Shown here in pieces: positions 54,924 through 63,756 of a DNA stretch of 64,000 bases; the first letter of the stretch is position 1, and each line of letters starts with the position of its first letter. The position numbers were made by a program, and so were the translations under genes. The notes under the pieces are model-generated. The model was given only the letters and a program-made list of their open reading frames with translations. It had not been told where the DNA came from and did not search any database. Source of the stretch: Oceanidesulfovibrio indonesiensis (lineage in GTDB: Bacteria; Desulfobacterota; Desulfovibrionia; Desulfovibrionales; Desulfovibrionaceae); contig NZ_QMIE01000016.1 of assembly GCF_007625075.1 (NCBI RefSeq), positions 35,885-99,884 on the forward strand. Direction: 5' to 3'.

Positions 54924-55103
54924 ATGTTCTCCTTGAATTTGGCGCGCCAGGGAGAGATTTCCAAAGGGAAGGCGCATACCCCGCAGAGAAACCCGGGAAA
55001 CGCGTGGGTCCAGTACCTGTGGAATCTCGCTGGAAGATGTATCCCATAACAACAAACGGGTAAAGTCGCAAAGAATTGCGTCCCCGATTCTGAATAAAAA
55101 GTA

Positions 55104-56423
55104 ATGAATAAATTCTACACGTTGGAAGGTCGAGGCAGGAGCTTTCGACTCATCTGCGAACCGGACGAATGCGCGACCCTCGTGGAGCTTCTGGAGGCTG
55201 AAGGGTTTGCTCTCGATCAGTTGTCCGCGCATCCGCTGCTGATGCGCGCGGCAGGTGGCGAATCGGCATTGGGATCCAGCCTGGCCGCACGCTTCGGGCG
55301 GCTGTACATTCAGGACGCGGCATCCTTCATAGCGCCGCTGGCCCTGGCCCCGGCTCCGGGGGATGTCGTCCTGGACGTCTGCGCCAGCCCGGGCGGCAAG
55401 TCCACCTTCCTCGCGCAACTCGTTGGCAAGCATGGCACGGTCATCGCCAACGAGCCCAATCCGCAGCGGCTGGCAACCCTGCGCCAGAATGTTCAGCGGC
55501 TTTCCATGGCCAACGTGGCGAGCCTGGACTCGCCGGGCGAAAAGCTGCCCCTGCCCGATGGAAGTCTGAACGCCGTGCTGCTGGACCCGCCGTGCAGCGG
55601 CTGGGGCACGGCGGACAAACACCCACGTGTGAAAGAGCTCTGGCAGGGCGACAAGGTGGAGCCGCTTAAAATCCTGCAGCGCAAACTCCTGCGGGAGGCG
55701 GTACGAGTGCTCGCGCCGGGCGGCAGGCTTGTCTACTCCACCTGCACGACAAACGTGGAGGAAAACGAGGCGCAGGTCCTCTATGCCGCGAATGAACTGG
55801 GCATGCGGCTCGAACCGCTCGATGCTCCCTCGGGGTTCGCCGTTGAAGAACCGGCATTGGCGGAGGCCCGCGGAGTGGTCCGCGTGGCTGCCGAGGAGTC
55901 GGGCTCGCAGGGACATTTCGTGGCGCGGCTCGTCAAGCCGGGGGAAACGGGAGGCCAGGCCGCAGAGGAATTTGAATATGTCCGGGATGCTGCCGTGGAC
56001 GCAGCCCTTGAAGCTCTGGAGCGGAAAGGGGGCGAGGTGATCGATCTTGAGGACGTCCCTGGAGCCGGGCGCCTGCCGGCAGGTTCACTGGTGGCCTTCA
56101 AGGGACAGGTGCGCTTTCTACCACATGCGGCGCTGTGCCTGCTCCAGCCCCGCGCACGCTGGCAGGGCATGGCGCTTGGGCGCTTGACCGCCGGAGGTTT
56201 TCGAGTGCACTCTCGCTGCCGTACGCTTATGGGCTCGTCTCCGGGGCCAGACGCCTTGGAAGTGGACGAGATCGGGCCGCTTGCAGACCTCCTCGCTGGC
56301 CGCGGGGTCCTGTTGGACACTCCGGCCCAGACCAAACCGCTGCCTTTGTACTTTCGGGGGCTGGCCCTGGGATGGCTCGCGGTCAAAGGCGACGGCCGCC
56401 GCGTGCTTTGGACAGAGAAGTAG
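55104..56423 (+). CDS. RsmB/RsmF-family RNA cytosine-5 methyltransferase
   Basis: A 439-residue SAM-dependent methyltransferase. VLDVCASPGGKSTFLAQL is the SAM-binding motif, LLDPPCSGWGTADKHPRVK has the PC catalytic motif, and VYSTCTTNVEENE has the TC motif, whose Cys is the nucleophile in this family. The N-terminus lacks the long NusB-like domain of RsmB, so it is nearer to RsmF or Nop2-type enzymes; the C-terminal 170 residues would be a PUA-like RNA-binding region. Target base unknown. It diverges from the FG-GAP gene and is followed by the aldolase gene. Confidence 0.9.
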   Translation: MNKFYTLEGRGRSFRLICEPDECATLVELLEAEGFALDQLSAHPLLMRAAGGESALGSSLAARFGRLYIQDAASFIAPLALAPAPGDVVLDVCASPGGKSTFLAQLVGKHGTVIANEPNPQRLATLRQNVQRLSMANVASLDSPGEKLPLPDGSLNAVLLDPPCSGWGTADKHPRVKELWQGDKVEPLKILQRKLLREAVRVLAPGGRLVYSTCTTNVEENEAQVLYAANELGMRLEPLDAPSGFAVEEPALAEARGVVRVAAEESGSQGHFVARLVKPGETGGQAAEEFEYVRDAAVDAALEALERKGGEVIDLEDVPGAGRLPAGSLVAFKGQVRFLPHAALCLLQPRARWQGMALGRLTAGGFRVHSRCRTLMGSSPGPDALEVDEIGPLADLLAGRGVLLDTPAQTKPLPLYFRGLALGWLAVKGDGRRVLWTEK

Positions 56424-56477
56424 CGCCGTATGGCGCATCCATACACAGTTCGACAACCATTACGGGATGGACCAATC

Positions 56478-57239
56478 ATGATTGGCACGACCCGCCGCCG
56501 TTCGCGGCTTTTCGACCCCTCCTCAGGCAGAAGCGTCATCCTGAGCCTGGACCACGGCGCATCCGACGGCATGATCGCCGGGATCGAGAATATTCAGGAT
56601 ATTCTGAGCGCCGTGGGCAAGACCCGCACCCAGGGCGTGGTGCTGAACAAGGGCTTGGCCCGGGCCTGGGGCGCAGACGTGGACCAGCGCCTTGGCTTGA
56701 TGGTGCAACTTTCCGGGGGCACCAAGCATGGGCTGCCCACCTACAATAAAAGCCTTGTCTGCTCCGTGCCCGAGGCCTTGCGCGCCGGGGCGGACGCCGT
56801 GTGCGTCCACGTGAATCTGGGCAATGATCTCGAGGACAGGATGCTCGGCGACCTCGGCGTGGTGACGGACGAGGCGCATCAGCTCGGGCTTCCGGTTATG
56901 GCGGTCATCTACGCCCGTGGCGGGCAGATCGTGAACGAGCTGGACCCCTCGCTTATCAGCCACTCCATCCGTCTCGGGGGAGAACTCGGGGCGGATCTCG
57001 TGGCCGTGCCGTATTCCGGGAACAAGAAGAGCTTCGGCCTGGCCGCTCGTTCATGCCCGGTGCCGGTGCTCGTGACCGGCGGCCCGCGCAAGGCCGACCT
57101 GACATCCTGCCTGAAGGACATGGAGGAGGCATTGGATGCCGGCGCCGCCGGCGTGTGCGTGGGGCGCAACGTCTTCCAGCACACGGACCCTGCCGAGGCC
57201 CTGTCCAGGGTTGTGGAGCGGGTGCACGGCAAAGTCTGA
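56478..57239 (+). CDS. DeoC/LacD-like class I aldolase (fructose-bisphosphate aldolase or ADH synthase type)
   Basis: A 253-residue TIM-barrel aldolase. VILSLDHGASDG opens the barrel, VNLGNDLEDRML and AVIYARGGQIVNELDP lie in the middle, and VPYSGNKKSFGLAA and VLVTGGPRKA complete it, typical of class I FBP aldolase and of 2-amino-3,7-dideoxy-hept-6-ulosonate synthase, which makes an aromatic amino acid precursor in archaea and Desulfovibrio. The two cannot be separated without alignment; the partner dehydroquinate synthase II is not adjacent. ATG 56478 is where the conserved sequence begins; it lies 54 bases after the methyltransferase gene. Confidence 0.85.
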   Translation: MIGTTRRRSRLFDPSSGRSVILSLDHGASDGMIAGIENIQDILSAVGKTRTQGVVLNKGLARAWGADVDQRLGLMVQLSGGTKHGLPTYNKSLVCSVPEALRAGADAVCVHVNLGNDLEDRMLGDLGVVTDEAHQLGLPVMAVIYARGGQIVNELDPSLISHSIRLGGELGADLVAVPYSGNKKSFGLAARSCPVPVLVTGGPRKADLTSCLKDMEEALDAGAAGVCVGRNVFQHTDPAEALSRVVERVHGKV

Positions 57240-57329
57240 GGATTGGCCGGGCAGCAGCGGACTGTTTTTGAGACAGGCTCCAGGGATGTGGCCCGGGTCC
57301 CCATGCAGGTGGCCCGGGCCTTGTCGCCC

Positions 57330-57680
57330 CTATTCCGGCTTTTGCGGCGGGTAGGTGCTCTGTCTCTTGTACTTGCCGTACAGGAAGAAGCCCATGGTCC
57401 ACACGCCTACCGAGAATATGCCCGTGGAAAAGACGCCCACGGAGAAGATCCCCGCCGAGAAGACGCCCACGGAAAAAGTGCCCACGGCGTAAATGCCCAT
57501 GGCGTAACGGCCGGCCGCGAAGATGCCGTACGCGAAGTCGCCGGCTGCAAAGTACGCGCATGCGTAATCGCCGGCAGCGAAGATGCCTTCCGTGAAAAAC
57601 GAGAGCAAAACGCCGAGAAGAAGCAGGACGATGGTGACGTTCCGGATGATCCGGCAGTAACGCGGGGTTTCATGATGCAT
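57330..57680 (-). CDS. Membrane-anchored protein with about 15 hydrophobic pentapeptide repeats
   Basis: A 116-residue protein. One membrane helix lies at about residues 15-30 (VTIVLLLLGVLLSFF). From residue 32 to 104 the sequence follows a strict 5-residue period: Gly, then a variable residue, an aromatic (Phe, Tyr or Trp), a small residue (Ala, Ser, Thr), then a variable residue. Gly occupies 14 of 15 first positions, and the aromatic all 15. This is like a pentapeptide-repeat beta-helix, but with hydrophobic residues where Asp or Asn is usual. AGGAGG precedes ATG 57680. It lies 42 bases after the ClC gene on the same strand. Function unknown. Confidence 0.8.
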   Translation of the reverse strand: MHHETPRYCRIIRNVTIVLLLLGVLLSFFTEGIFAAGDYACAYFAAGDFAYGIFAAGRYAMGIYAVGTFSVGVFSAGIFSVGVFSTGIFSVGVWTMGFFLYGKYKRQSTYPPQKPE

Positions 57681-57722
57681 AGCGAACCTCCTGTCGAGGG
57701 GACGAGCCCCTCAGCTGAGAGC

Positions 57723-59528
57723 TCACTCCTCTTCGAGTTTCCTGATCGTATGGGAGTATGCCTTGAAGACATCCTCGCGGTTAACCATGCCGATGACCTT
57801 GTGGCCTTTTTCGTGTTCGACCACGGGCAGTTGCACGAGGTCCGTGTCCACGAATGAAAGCAGCGCCTGATAGAGGTCTTCGTCAGGATACAGCACGGCG
57901 GGTTTTCTCGCCAGCTCCTTGACCAGGATAATGTCGTAGAGCGCGTCCTCGAAAAGGACTTCCCGCACATCCTGTATGGTGAGAATGCCGGTGAGCTCGC
58001 CGGCCTCGTTTTTTACCGGGAAGCAGAACTCGTTGGTGCCGGCGATGATATCCACGAGGGCCTTGAGGGAGGTGCCCTCTTCCAGGGTGGTCACCCGTCC
58101 GGGCCGGAAGAAGTCGCGTACCTTGAGCTGCTCCAGGATGTTGATGGTGGCGTCCTTGATATGCGCCGGCGACTCGAACTTGTTGTCCACCTGATTGTCG
58201 TAGAGGAAGAGTTTGCGGCCCATGACCAGACACAATGCCGAGGCCAGCATGAGCGGGGCGAGCAGGCCGTAGCCCTGGGTGAGTTCGCAGACCATGAGCA
58301 GCGGCCCAATGGGGGCGTGCGCCACGCAGGCGAAGAACGCGGCCATGCCTACCAGAACATAGCCGCCGGGCTGGGTGACGATGTCCGGGAAGTATGTGTT
58401 GGCGATCTTGCCGACGACTCCGCCGCTGATTCCGCCCACGAACAAAGCCGGCGCGAACATGCCGCCGCTCATGCCGGAGCCCAGAGTGATCGAGGTGGCG
58501 ATGGTCTTGGCGACGATGATGCCCAGCATCAGAGCCAGTGGCAGGTTGCCGAGTATAGCTTCCTCCAGCCAGCCGTAACCGCCGGTGAGCACCTGGGGCA
58601 CGGCCAGACCAAGCAGGCCCATGCACAGGCCGCCCATAGTCATGCACATGGTGATTCCGGCTTTCTCGCGGATCTTTGAAAAGACGGAAAACTTCAGGAA
58701 GCGGAAGGTCTTGATGTAGAACCACCCGGTGGCCGTGCAGAACAGGGCGAGCAGTGCATAGAAAATGAGTTCCCGCGCATCCGAGAAATGGAACGCCGGA
58801 ATGCCGAACATGGGCTTGGTGCCGTAAACAAAGCCGAAGATGGTGTAGGCCACGACGGAGGAGAGGGCCGAGGGCAGTATGGCCTCAGTTTCGAAATCTT
58901 CCCTGTAGATGACCTCCACCGCAGTGATGGCCCCGCCGAGAGGGGCGCGAAAAATGGCTCCCAGGCCGCCGGCCGCGCCGGCCAGCAGCATGATCCGGCG
59001 CTCCTTCACCGAGAGTTTCAACTTATTTGCGATGAACGAGCCGATGCCGGCGCCGATCTGGGAGATGGGCCCCTCGCGTCCGGCCGATCCGCCCGAAGCG
59101 ATGGTCAGCACCGAGGTGGCGCCTTTAATGAGGGGCACTGCGGGCCGCAGGGTGCCTTCCTGGTGGTGAAAGGACTTGATCATTGCGTCGGTGCCGTCGG
59201 TGCCGGAGTCCATGGTGTCCGGGATGAACCGGCTTACAAGCAGTCCGGTCACAAGGCCGGTGAGCGTGGTGAACACGGGCACAAGCCATGGCCTGTATGC
59301 GCCGAGGGGCAGGTGGAAAACCTCCTCGCCGCTCAGGGTGGGCAGGGAAAGACCGGCCAGGGAGTGCAAAAAAAACGTTTTGAGAAATTCTATGCAGGCA
59401 AAGAAGATGACGGCCGCGATGCCCGAAAAGATGCCCACCAGGATGCCCAGCGTGAGCCAGCGGACGTAATCCACGCTACGGTACGAGCGCAGGATCATGC
59501 GCCACAGGCTCTGGCGGGTTCGTTGCAT
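57723..59528 (-). CDS. ClC-family chloride channel or H+/Cl- antiporter with CBS domains
   Basis: A 601-residue protein. The membrane part (residues about 25-440) has the ClC ion-path motifs SGGSAGREGPISQIG, with the gating Glu, and GSGMSGGMFAPALFVGG. The C-terminal 150 residues form a pair of CBS domains (DATINILEQLKVRDFFRPGRVTTLEEG, FCFPVKNEAGELTGILTIQDVREVLF), which bind adenine nucleotides in relatives. Whether it is a channel or exchanger is not decided; the gating Glu is present. It reads leftward after ribF with a 12-base gap, and is followed by the pentapeptide-repeat gene. Confidence 0.93.
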   Translation of the reverse strand: MQRTRQSLWRMILRSYRSVDYVRWLTLGILVGIFSGIAAVIFFACIEFLKTFFLHSLAGLSLPTLSGEEVFHLPLGAYRPWLVPVFTTLTGLVTGLLVSRFIPDTMDSGTDGTDAMIKSFHHQEGTLRPAVPLIKGATSVLTIASGGSAGREGPISQIGAGIGSFIANKLKLSVKERRIMLLAGAAGGLGAIFRAPLGGAITAVEVIYREDFETEAILPSALSSVVAYTIFGFVYGTKPMFGIPAFHFSDARELIFYALLALFCTATGWFYIKTFRFLKFSVFSKIREKAGITMCMTMGGLCMGLLGLAVPQVLTGGYGWLEEAILGNLPLALMLGIIVAKTIATSITLGSGMSGGMFAPALFVGGISGGVVGKIANTYFPDIVTQPGGYVLVGMAAFFACVAHAPIGPLLMVCELTQGYGLLAPLMLASALCLVMGRKLFLYDNQVDNKFESPAHIKDATINILEQLKVRDFFRPGRVTTLEEGTSLKALVDIIAGTNEFCFPVKNEAGELTGILTIQDVREVLFEDALYDIILVKELARKPAVLYPDEDLYQALLSFVDTDLVQLPVVEHEKGHKVIGMVNREDVFKAYSHTIRKLEEE

Positions 59529-59540
59529 GAGGACCCGGTC

Positions 59541-60482
59541 CTACAATTGAGCTTCCGGAGCAGCAAGGATGCGTCGCGCCAGGGCGGCGTCCTCTCTGAT
59601 CCGCGCGATCAACTCGTCAGGCCCTGAGAATTTCTGCTCCGGCCGGATGAACTGTACGAAATGGACGCGGAGTTCGTGTCCGTAGATGTCCTCTGCAAAA
59701 TCCAGGATGTGCACTTCAAAGGAGAGTTTTTTACCTTCGAACGTCGGTTTGTAGCCGAGATTCGCCACGGCGGGCAGCAGCCGTCCGTTCAGTTGCGCCC
59801 ATACGGCATACACGCCGTTTTTGGGCGAGACTTCGTTTTCCAAGGTGAGGTTGGCTGTGGGGAACCCGAGAAGGCGGCCCCGGCTCTCGCCGCTCACCAC
59901 CTTGCCGCGCACTACGTAGAACCGTCCGAGCAGCGGTCGTACGGCGAAGACCTCGCCGGCCTTGATATGGTCGCGGATGCGGGTGGATGAAACGATGGCG
60001 TCGTTGATGATGACGGGATCGAGCCGTTCCACGTTGAAGCCGAACTCCCTGCCAAGCTCGGTGAGCATGGCGAAGTTGCCCTGTCGGCCCTTGCCGAACG
60101 TGTAGTCGTACCCGACCACGAGTTCTTTCACGTTGAGCCAGTCCACGAGATATTTGTGGACGAAATCGCGCGGGGAAAGCGAGGCCATCTCGCGATTGAA
60201 CTCGAGCAGCATGGTAAGGTCCACGCCGAGGTCCTCGATAAGGTCGAGCTTTTGGTCCCGGACAGTGATGAACGGCGGTGTATGCGGCCCCACAAGCACC
60301 TGCAACGGATGCGGACAGAACGTCACCACAACGCTGGCGAGGCTTCGTGTGCGGGCCTTGGCCAGCACGCGTTCGATGAGTCGGGCATGGCCCTTGTGCA
60401 CGCCATCGAAGTTGCCGATGGTTGCGGCGGAGCCTCCCGAGAGGTCGAGGGATATTTCCTGCTTGCGACGAGCGATTTCCAT
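59541..60482 (-). CDS. ribF: Bifunctional riboflavin kinase / FAD synthetase
   Basis: A 313-residue enzyme making FMN and FAD. The N-terminal FAD synthetase has GNFDGVHKGHARLIERVL and later SSTRIRDHIKAG; the C-terminal kinase has GRLLGFPTANLTLENEVSPK and GVYAVWAQL. Length and order are standard. It is the first gene of a leftward set with ClC and the pentapeptide-repeat protein, and lies just beside the divergent tRNA-Leu gene. Flavin supply fits the many flavoenzymes of this organism, but the link to the channel is unclear. Confidence 0.95.
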   Translation of the reverse strand: MEIARRKQEISLDLSGGSAATIGNFDGVHKGHARLIERVLAKARTRSLASVVVTFCPHPLQVLVGPHTPPFITVRDQKLDLIEDLGVDLTMLLEFNREMASLSPRDFVHKYLVDWLNVKELVVGYDYTFGKGRQGNFAMLTELGREFGFNVERLDPVIINDAIVSSTRIRDHIKAGEVFAVRPLLGRFYVVRGKVVSGESRGRLLGFPTANLTLENEVSPKNGVYAVWAQLNGRLLPAVANLGYKPTFEGKKLSFEVHILDFAEDIYGHELRVHFVQFIRPEQKFSGPDELIARIREDAALARRILAAPEAQL

Positions 60483-60577
60483 AGGTCAGGCCTGGGCGGG
60501 AGTAGGCGAGCGAAGCAAGGTAACGCAAACCCGGAAAGCCTTCAAGCAGGAACCGCATGAAATGTTCAAAAAAGGGG

Positions 60578-60606
60578 TTGCAATTTTCGGGCGGAGTCGT
60601 TAGTAA
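60578..60606 (+). promoter_or_regulatory. Candidate promoter of tRNA-Leu
   Basis: TTGCAA (60578-60583) and TAGTAA (60601-60606) have a 17-base spacer. Transcription would start about six to eight bases before the mature tRNA, which is normal for stable RNA. Confidence 0.55.
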
Positions 60607-60619
60607 CCACTTCTTCGTT

Positions 60620-60706
60620 GCCGAAGTGGTGGAATTGGTAGACACGCTAGGTTCAGGGTCTAGTGCGGGTTTCCGCGTGGGAGTTCGACTCTCCCCTTCG
60701 GCACCA
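60620..60706 (+). tRNA. tRNA-Leu (anticodon CAG)
   Basis: An 87-base class II tRNA. The acceptor GCCGAAG (60620-60626) pairs with CTTCGGC (60696-60702), followed by A and encoded CCA (60704-60706). The D-arm has GGTGGAATTGGTAGA; the anticodon loop TTCAGGG has CAG at 60654-60656; a long variable arm and the T-arm with GTTCGA follow. It reads leucine CTG codons, which are abundant in this GC-rich genome. Confidence 0.95.
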
Positions 60707-60715
60707 TATTTCCGG

Positions 60716-60746
60716 AAAAGGCCTGCTCGAAAGAGCGGGCCTTTTC
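60716..60746 (+). terminator. Terminator after tRNA-Leu
   Basis: A 13-bp stem (60716-60728 with 60733-60745, one G-T) around a GAAA loop, whose right arm ends TTTT and is followed by C. It lies nine bases after the tRNA CCA end. Confidence 0.85.
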
Positions 60747-60842
60747 TACGTTTTTCCCTCCAGTTGTGCTGCTTGGGCATGGCGCCATGGGTCGCTCCAT
60801 AATACGCTTTGCTTCCTCACTTTTTTGAGGTAGAACGCAGCC

Positions 60843-63029
60843 GTGTTCCTCCTCGCCAACTGCGTCGTCTTCATCGCATCCTTCCTGCTCTTCCAGGTGG
60901 AGCTTGTCGTCTCCAAAGCCGTGCTTCCGGGATTCGGCGGCAGCTACCTGGTCTGGGCGGCGTGCGTCATGTTTTTCCAGGCCGCGCTGTTGGCGGGATA
61001 CGGCTGGGCGTACTTCCTGGCCAGCCGTTCCGATTCACGGATCTGGCCCGCACTGCACACGCTTTTCTGCGTTGCGCCTCTAGCGCTTTTTCCCGTTGAG
61101 CCAGCCATTCTGTCGCGTCCAGGCCACGGCCTGGCCCACGTGCTGGAGATATCCTGGATGCTCCTGCGCACGGTTGGCCCCGGATTTCTTGTGCTGGCGG
61201 CCATGGGGCTCGCCACGCAACAGCGGGTCGCGCTTTCCGGGCTGGGCAAGCGGGTCAACGCCTACGTCTTATACGCCACTTCGAACCTCGGCTCTTTTGC
61301 CGGGTTGATGTCATATCCATTCGTGGTGGAGCCGCTATTGGGCGTGGGGTCGCAGCTCGTGGTCTGGCAGGTCGGCTTCGGCGTGGCCGTGGCGGCGCAC
61401 CTGGCCATCTACTTCGGATGCCCGCAGGGCGAACGACGAGGGGAAGCGCAGTCCAGAATTCTGGATACGAGGACGCCGTGGCTGCAGCGCGTGAGCTGGC
61501 TCGTGCTTTCGGCTGCCGGCGCGGCCATGTTCCTGTCCGTAACCAATGCGGTGACCATGGATCTGGCGGCCGTGCCGCTTTTGTGGATGGTGCCGCTTGC
61601 CCTGTATCTGCTCACGTTCACACTGGCTTTCCGGACCCGGCCGTGGTGTCCCCAGGCGTTGCGGGACCGGTTTCCCCTGGCCGCGGCGATCGGGTTCTTC
61701 CTGTTCCTGCTCATCCAGCAGTCCTATTCCATGCCCGTGCTCGTAATGGGCATTGCCCACGCCGCTGTGCTTCTTGTTGTCTGCACCGTCTGCCATACAG
61801 CGCTGTACGAATCGCGTCCGTCCGATCCGGGGCGGTTAGCCTCGTTCTATATGCACCTCGCTCTTGGCGGATTCATCGGCGGCATGCTGGTGAGTTGGGG
61901 GGCGCCGCTGGCCGGTGCGAGTCTTGTAGAGTACCCGGGAGCCATCGTGCTGGCCGGATTCGGGCTCGCCCTTGCCGCCTGGCACCGCGGCGACGACCCC
62001 CTGGGCGGTCTGCGGTCGATGGGGTTGCGGATGGCGGGGGCGTTCGCGCTGGCCTTGGCCTGGCCTGCTGCTTTGACACTTTTTGATACCGCAGACACAA
62101 GTCTCATCGCCGGGGCCGGCGGATTTCTGCTTGCGTTGCTGCTTTATAGGCTGGAACGCCGTAGCGCCGCCGTGGCGTTGATCGGCGTGGCCGTTATCCT
62201 GGCTGTGCAGGCTCGCGACCTCTATGGTCCGGCTGGTGGATACCTCCTGCGGCTGCGCAACTTCTACGGCATTTACAAAGTCTACGATGAGGATGGGATA
62301 CGCTATCTGCGTCATGGCACGACACTGCACGGCATGCAGCGCCTCGATCCCGACAAAAGCGCCGTGCCGCTGGCGTACTACCACCCCACCACGCCCATAG
62401 GCGAATTGCTTGAGCAGGGCGTGGCAGTGCTGGAGCCGCTGCGGCGCGAGTCGCCAGTGGCCATCGTGGGCCTTGGTGCCGGGAGCCTGACCATGTACGC
62501 CCAGCCGGAGCAGGAGTGGGACGTGTTCGAACTGGATCCGGACAATCTCGGCGTTGCGCGCAGGTTCTTCACCTATCTTGAGCAGAGCCCGGGCGTTTTG
62601 CGGTTCGTCTTCGGAGATGCACGCCTTTCTTTGGAAGAGGAGCCCCGAGGCAGATACGGCGTACTCGTGGTGGATGCGTTCAACTCGGACTCCATCCCGG
62701 TGCACCTCCTCACACGCGAGGCGCTGGCCGAGTACTTCCGATGCGTCACGCCGGATGGCGTTGTCGCCCTGCACCTCTCCAACAAGTATATGGACCTCGT
62801 GCCCGTCGTGCAGGCCACCGCCAGAGAACTCGGATGCCGGGTGTTCGTGAACCAATACGTGGCTGGCGTCCATCCGGACGCCAGGGCATGCGTGTGGGGC
62901 GCGTTGACGCAGGACGCTGCCAGCGCGGAGGCGTTGCTACGCCTGGGATGGAAAGACATCACCGACTTTCCGTCGCAGGTTAAGCCCTGGACGGACGACT
63001 ACTCCAACATCTTCTCAGCATTGCGCTAG
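60843..63029 (+). CDS. Fused membrane protein / spermidine synthase-like methyltransferase fold
   Basis: A 728-residue protein. Residues 1-450 contain about a dozen membrane helices (FLLANCVVFIASFLLFQVELVVSK, then repeated hydrophobic blocks), like the fused MFS/spermidine synthase family. The C-terminal 240 residues form a Rossmann fold with VAIVGLGAGSLTMYA and DVFELDPDN, similar to aminopropyltransferases, but the polyamine-binding residues are not clearly identified. GTG 60843 is the start; GAGG upstream lies in a short hairpin (60815-60830) that could mask it. The substrate is unknown. It is flanked by the tRNA terminator and the lipoprotein gene, which is on the other strand. Confidence 0.85.
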   Translation: MFLLANCVVFIASFLLFQVELVVSKAVLPGFGGSYLVWAACVMFFQAALLAGYGWAYFLASRSDSRIWPALHTLFCVAPLALFPVEPAILSRPGHGLAHVLEISWMLLRTVGPGFLVLAAMGLATQQRVALSGLGKRVNAYVLYATSNLGSFAGLMSYPFVVEPLLGVGSQLVVWQVGFGVAVAAHLAIYFGCPQGERRGEAQSRILDTRTPWLQRVSWLVLSAAGAAMFLSVTNAVTMDLAAVPLLWMVPLALYLLTFTLAFRTRPWCPQALRDRFPLAAAIGFFLFLLIQQSYSMPVLVMGIAHAAVLLVVCTVCHTALYESRPSDPGRLASFYMHLALGGFIGGMLVSWGAPLAGASLVEYPGAIVLAGFGLALAAWHRGDDPLGGLRSMGLRMAGAFALALAWPAALTLFDTADTSLIAGAGGFLLALLLYRLERRSAAVALIGVAVILAVQARDLYGPAGGYLLRLRNFYGIYKVYDEDGIRYLRHGTTLHGMQRLDPDKSAVPLAYYHPTTPIGELLEQGVAVLEPLRRESPVAIVGLGAGSLTMYAQPEQEWDVFELDPDNLGVARRFFTYLEQSPGVLRFVFGDARLSLEEEPRGRYGVLVVDAFNSDSIPVHLLTREALAEYFRCVTPDGVVALHLSNKYMDLVPVVQATARELGCRVFVNQYVAGVHPDARACVWGALTQDAASAEALLRLGWKDITDFPSQVKPWTDDYSNIFSALR

Positions 63030-63198
63030 CAGGCGATGGTATGATCCCTCCGGGATTCTGAAAAGCTCAAGATCCAGGCAGTTCTGTGTACGCACCTGCC
63101 GTCGTCCATCCGTGCGCCTTGCCGGCACGGCTTGTGGGCAACCTGCGAAAGTCACTTCGACAGTCTGACGGGATGGACAAAGAGCTCTGGCGCGGCGG

Positions 63199-63732
63199 TC
63201 AATTCCGCTTCACAATATACGTGTAGCGCAGGTTGTGCTCCTGCCAGAGTCTGTACTGCAAGTCCTTGGCGCCGTTCAAAGTTTCACGCGATCCGATGAG
63301 CACGCGGTACCAGGTGCCGTCCTCGGTATGGTGCGGCCTGACGAACGCGCCGGGCACGTTCGTTCTGCGGAGGTAATCCAGCCGTTGGAGCGCCAGGTGT
63401 TCGTTGTGCCATGTGGATTCCAGCACGTTGTATTCGGTTTCCGCGGTGTCCATTGCGGAAGTGGAGGCTTCCATGATGATCGGCGGCGAATCAGCGCCGT
63501 ATCGGTATCCTTTTGCCTCCATGCAGTCCTGTATCTCATCCTGCAAGCCGCCGCCGGACAAGCCGCGGTCGGTCTCCAGCAGATACTTCGCTGTATCGCG
63601 ACAGTGGGACATGTCCTTATCCCATGAGGAGACGGGTTTTTTGGGGTGATAATACGATGACCGGGCGCCGCAACCGGATAGGACGACACCGCACACCAGG
63701 ACGAGGGTGTAGAAGAGGAGGCGATTGCTCAC
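63199..63732 (-). CDS. Lipoprotein with SPOR-like C-terminus
   Basis: A 177-residue lipoprotein. The start is GTG 63732, with GGAG six bases upstream; a TTG four codons earlier is less likely. The signal segment FYTLVLVCGVVLSGCGARSS has a good lipobox, LSGC, so the mature N-terminus would be a lipid-modified Cys. The middle holds Cys in HCRDTAKYL and QDCMEAKGYRYG. The end, PGAFVRPHHTEDGTWYRVLIG with LQYRLWQEHNLRYTYIV, resembles a SPOR domain for peptidoglycan binding. It is single, with the transposase fragment just upstream, so its promoter may be the insertion sequence or the 40 bases between. Confidence 0.78.
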   Translation of the reverse strand: MSNRLLFYTLVLVCGVVLSGCGARSSYYHPKKPVSSWDKDMSHCRDTAKYLLETDRGLSGGGLQDEIQDCMEAKGYRYGADSPPIIMEASTSAMDTAETEYNVLESTWHNEHLALQRLDYLRRTNVPGAFVRPHHTEDGTWYRVLIGSRETLNGAKDLQYRLWQEHNLRYTYIVKRN

Positions 63733-63756
63733 GACATACTCCAAATATAGTTTAGA

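Noticed and set aside
57400..57600. A 15-bp direct-repeat DNA block, possible microsatellite or CRISPR-like array.
   Set aside because: The period matches the five-residue repeat of the encoded protein and has no spacers; it is explained by the coding sequence.
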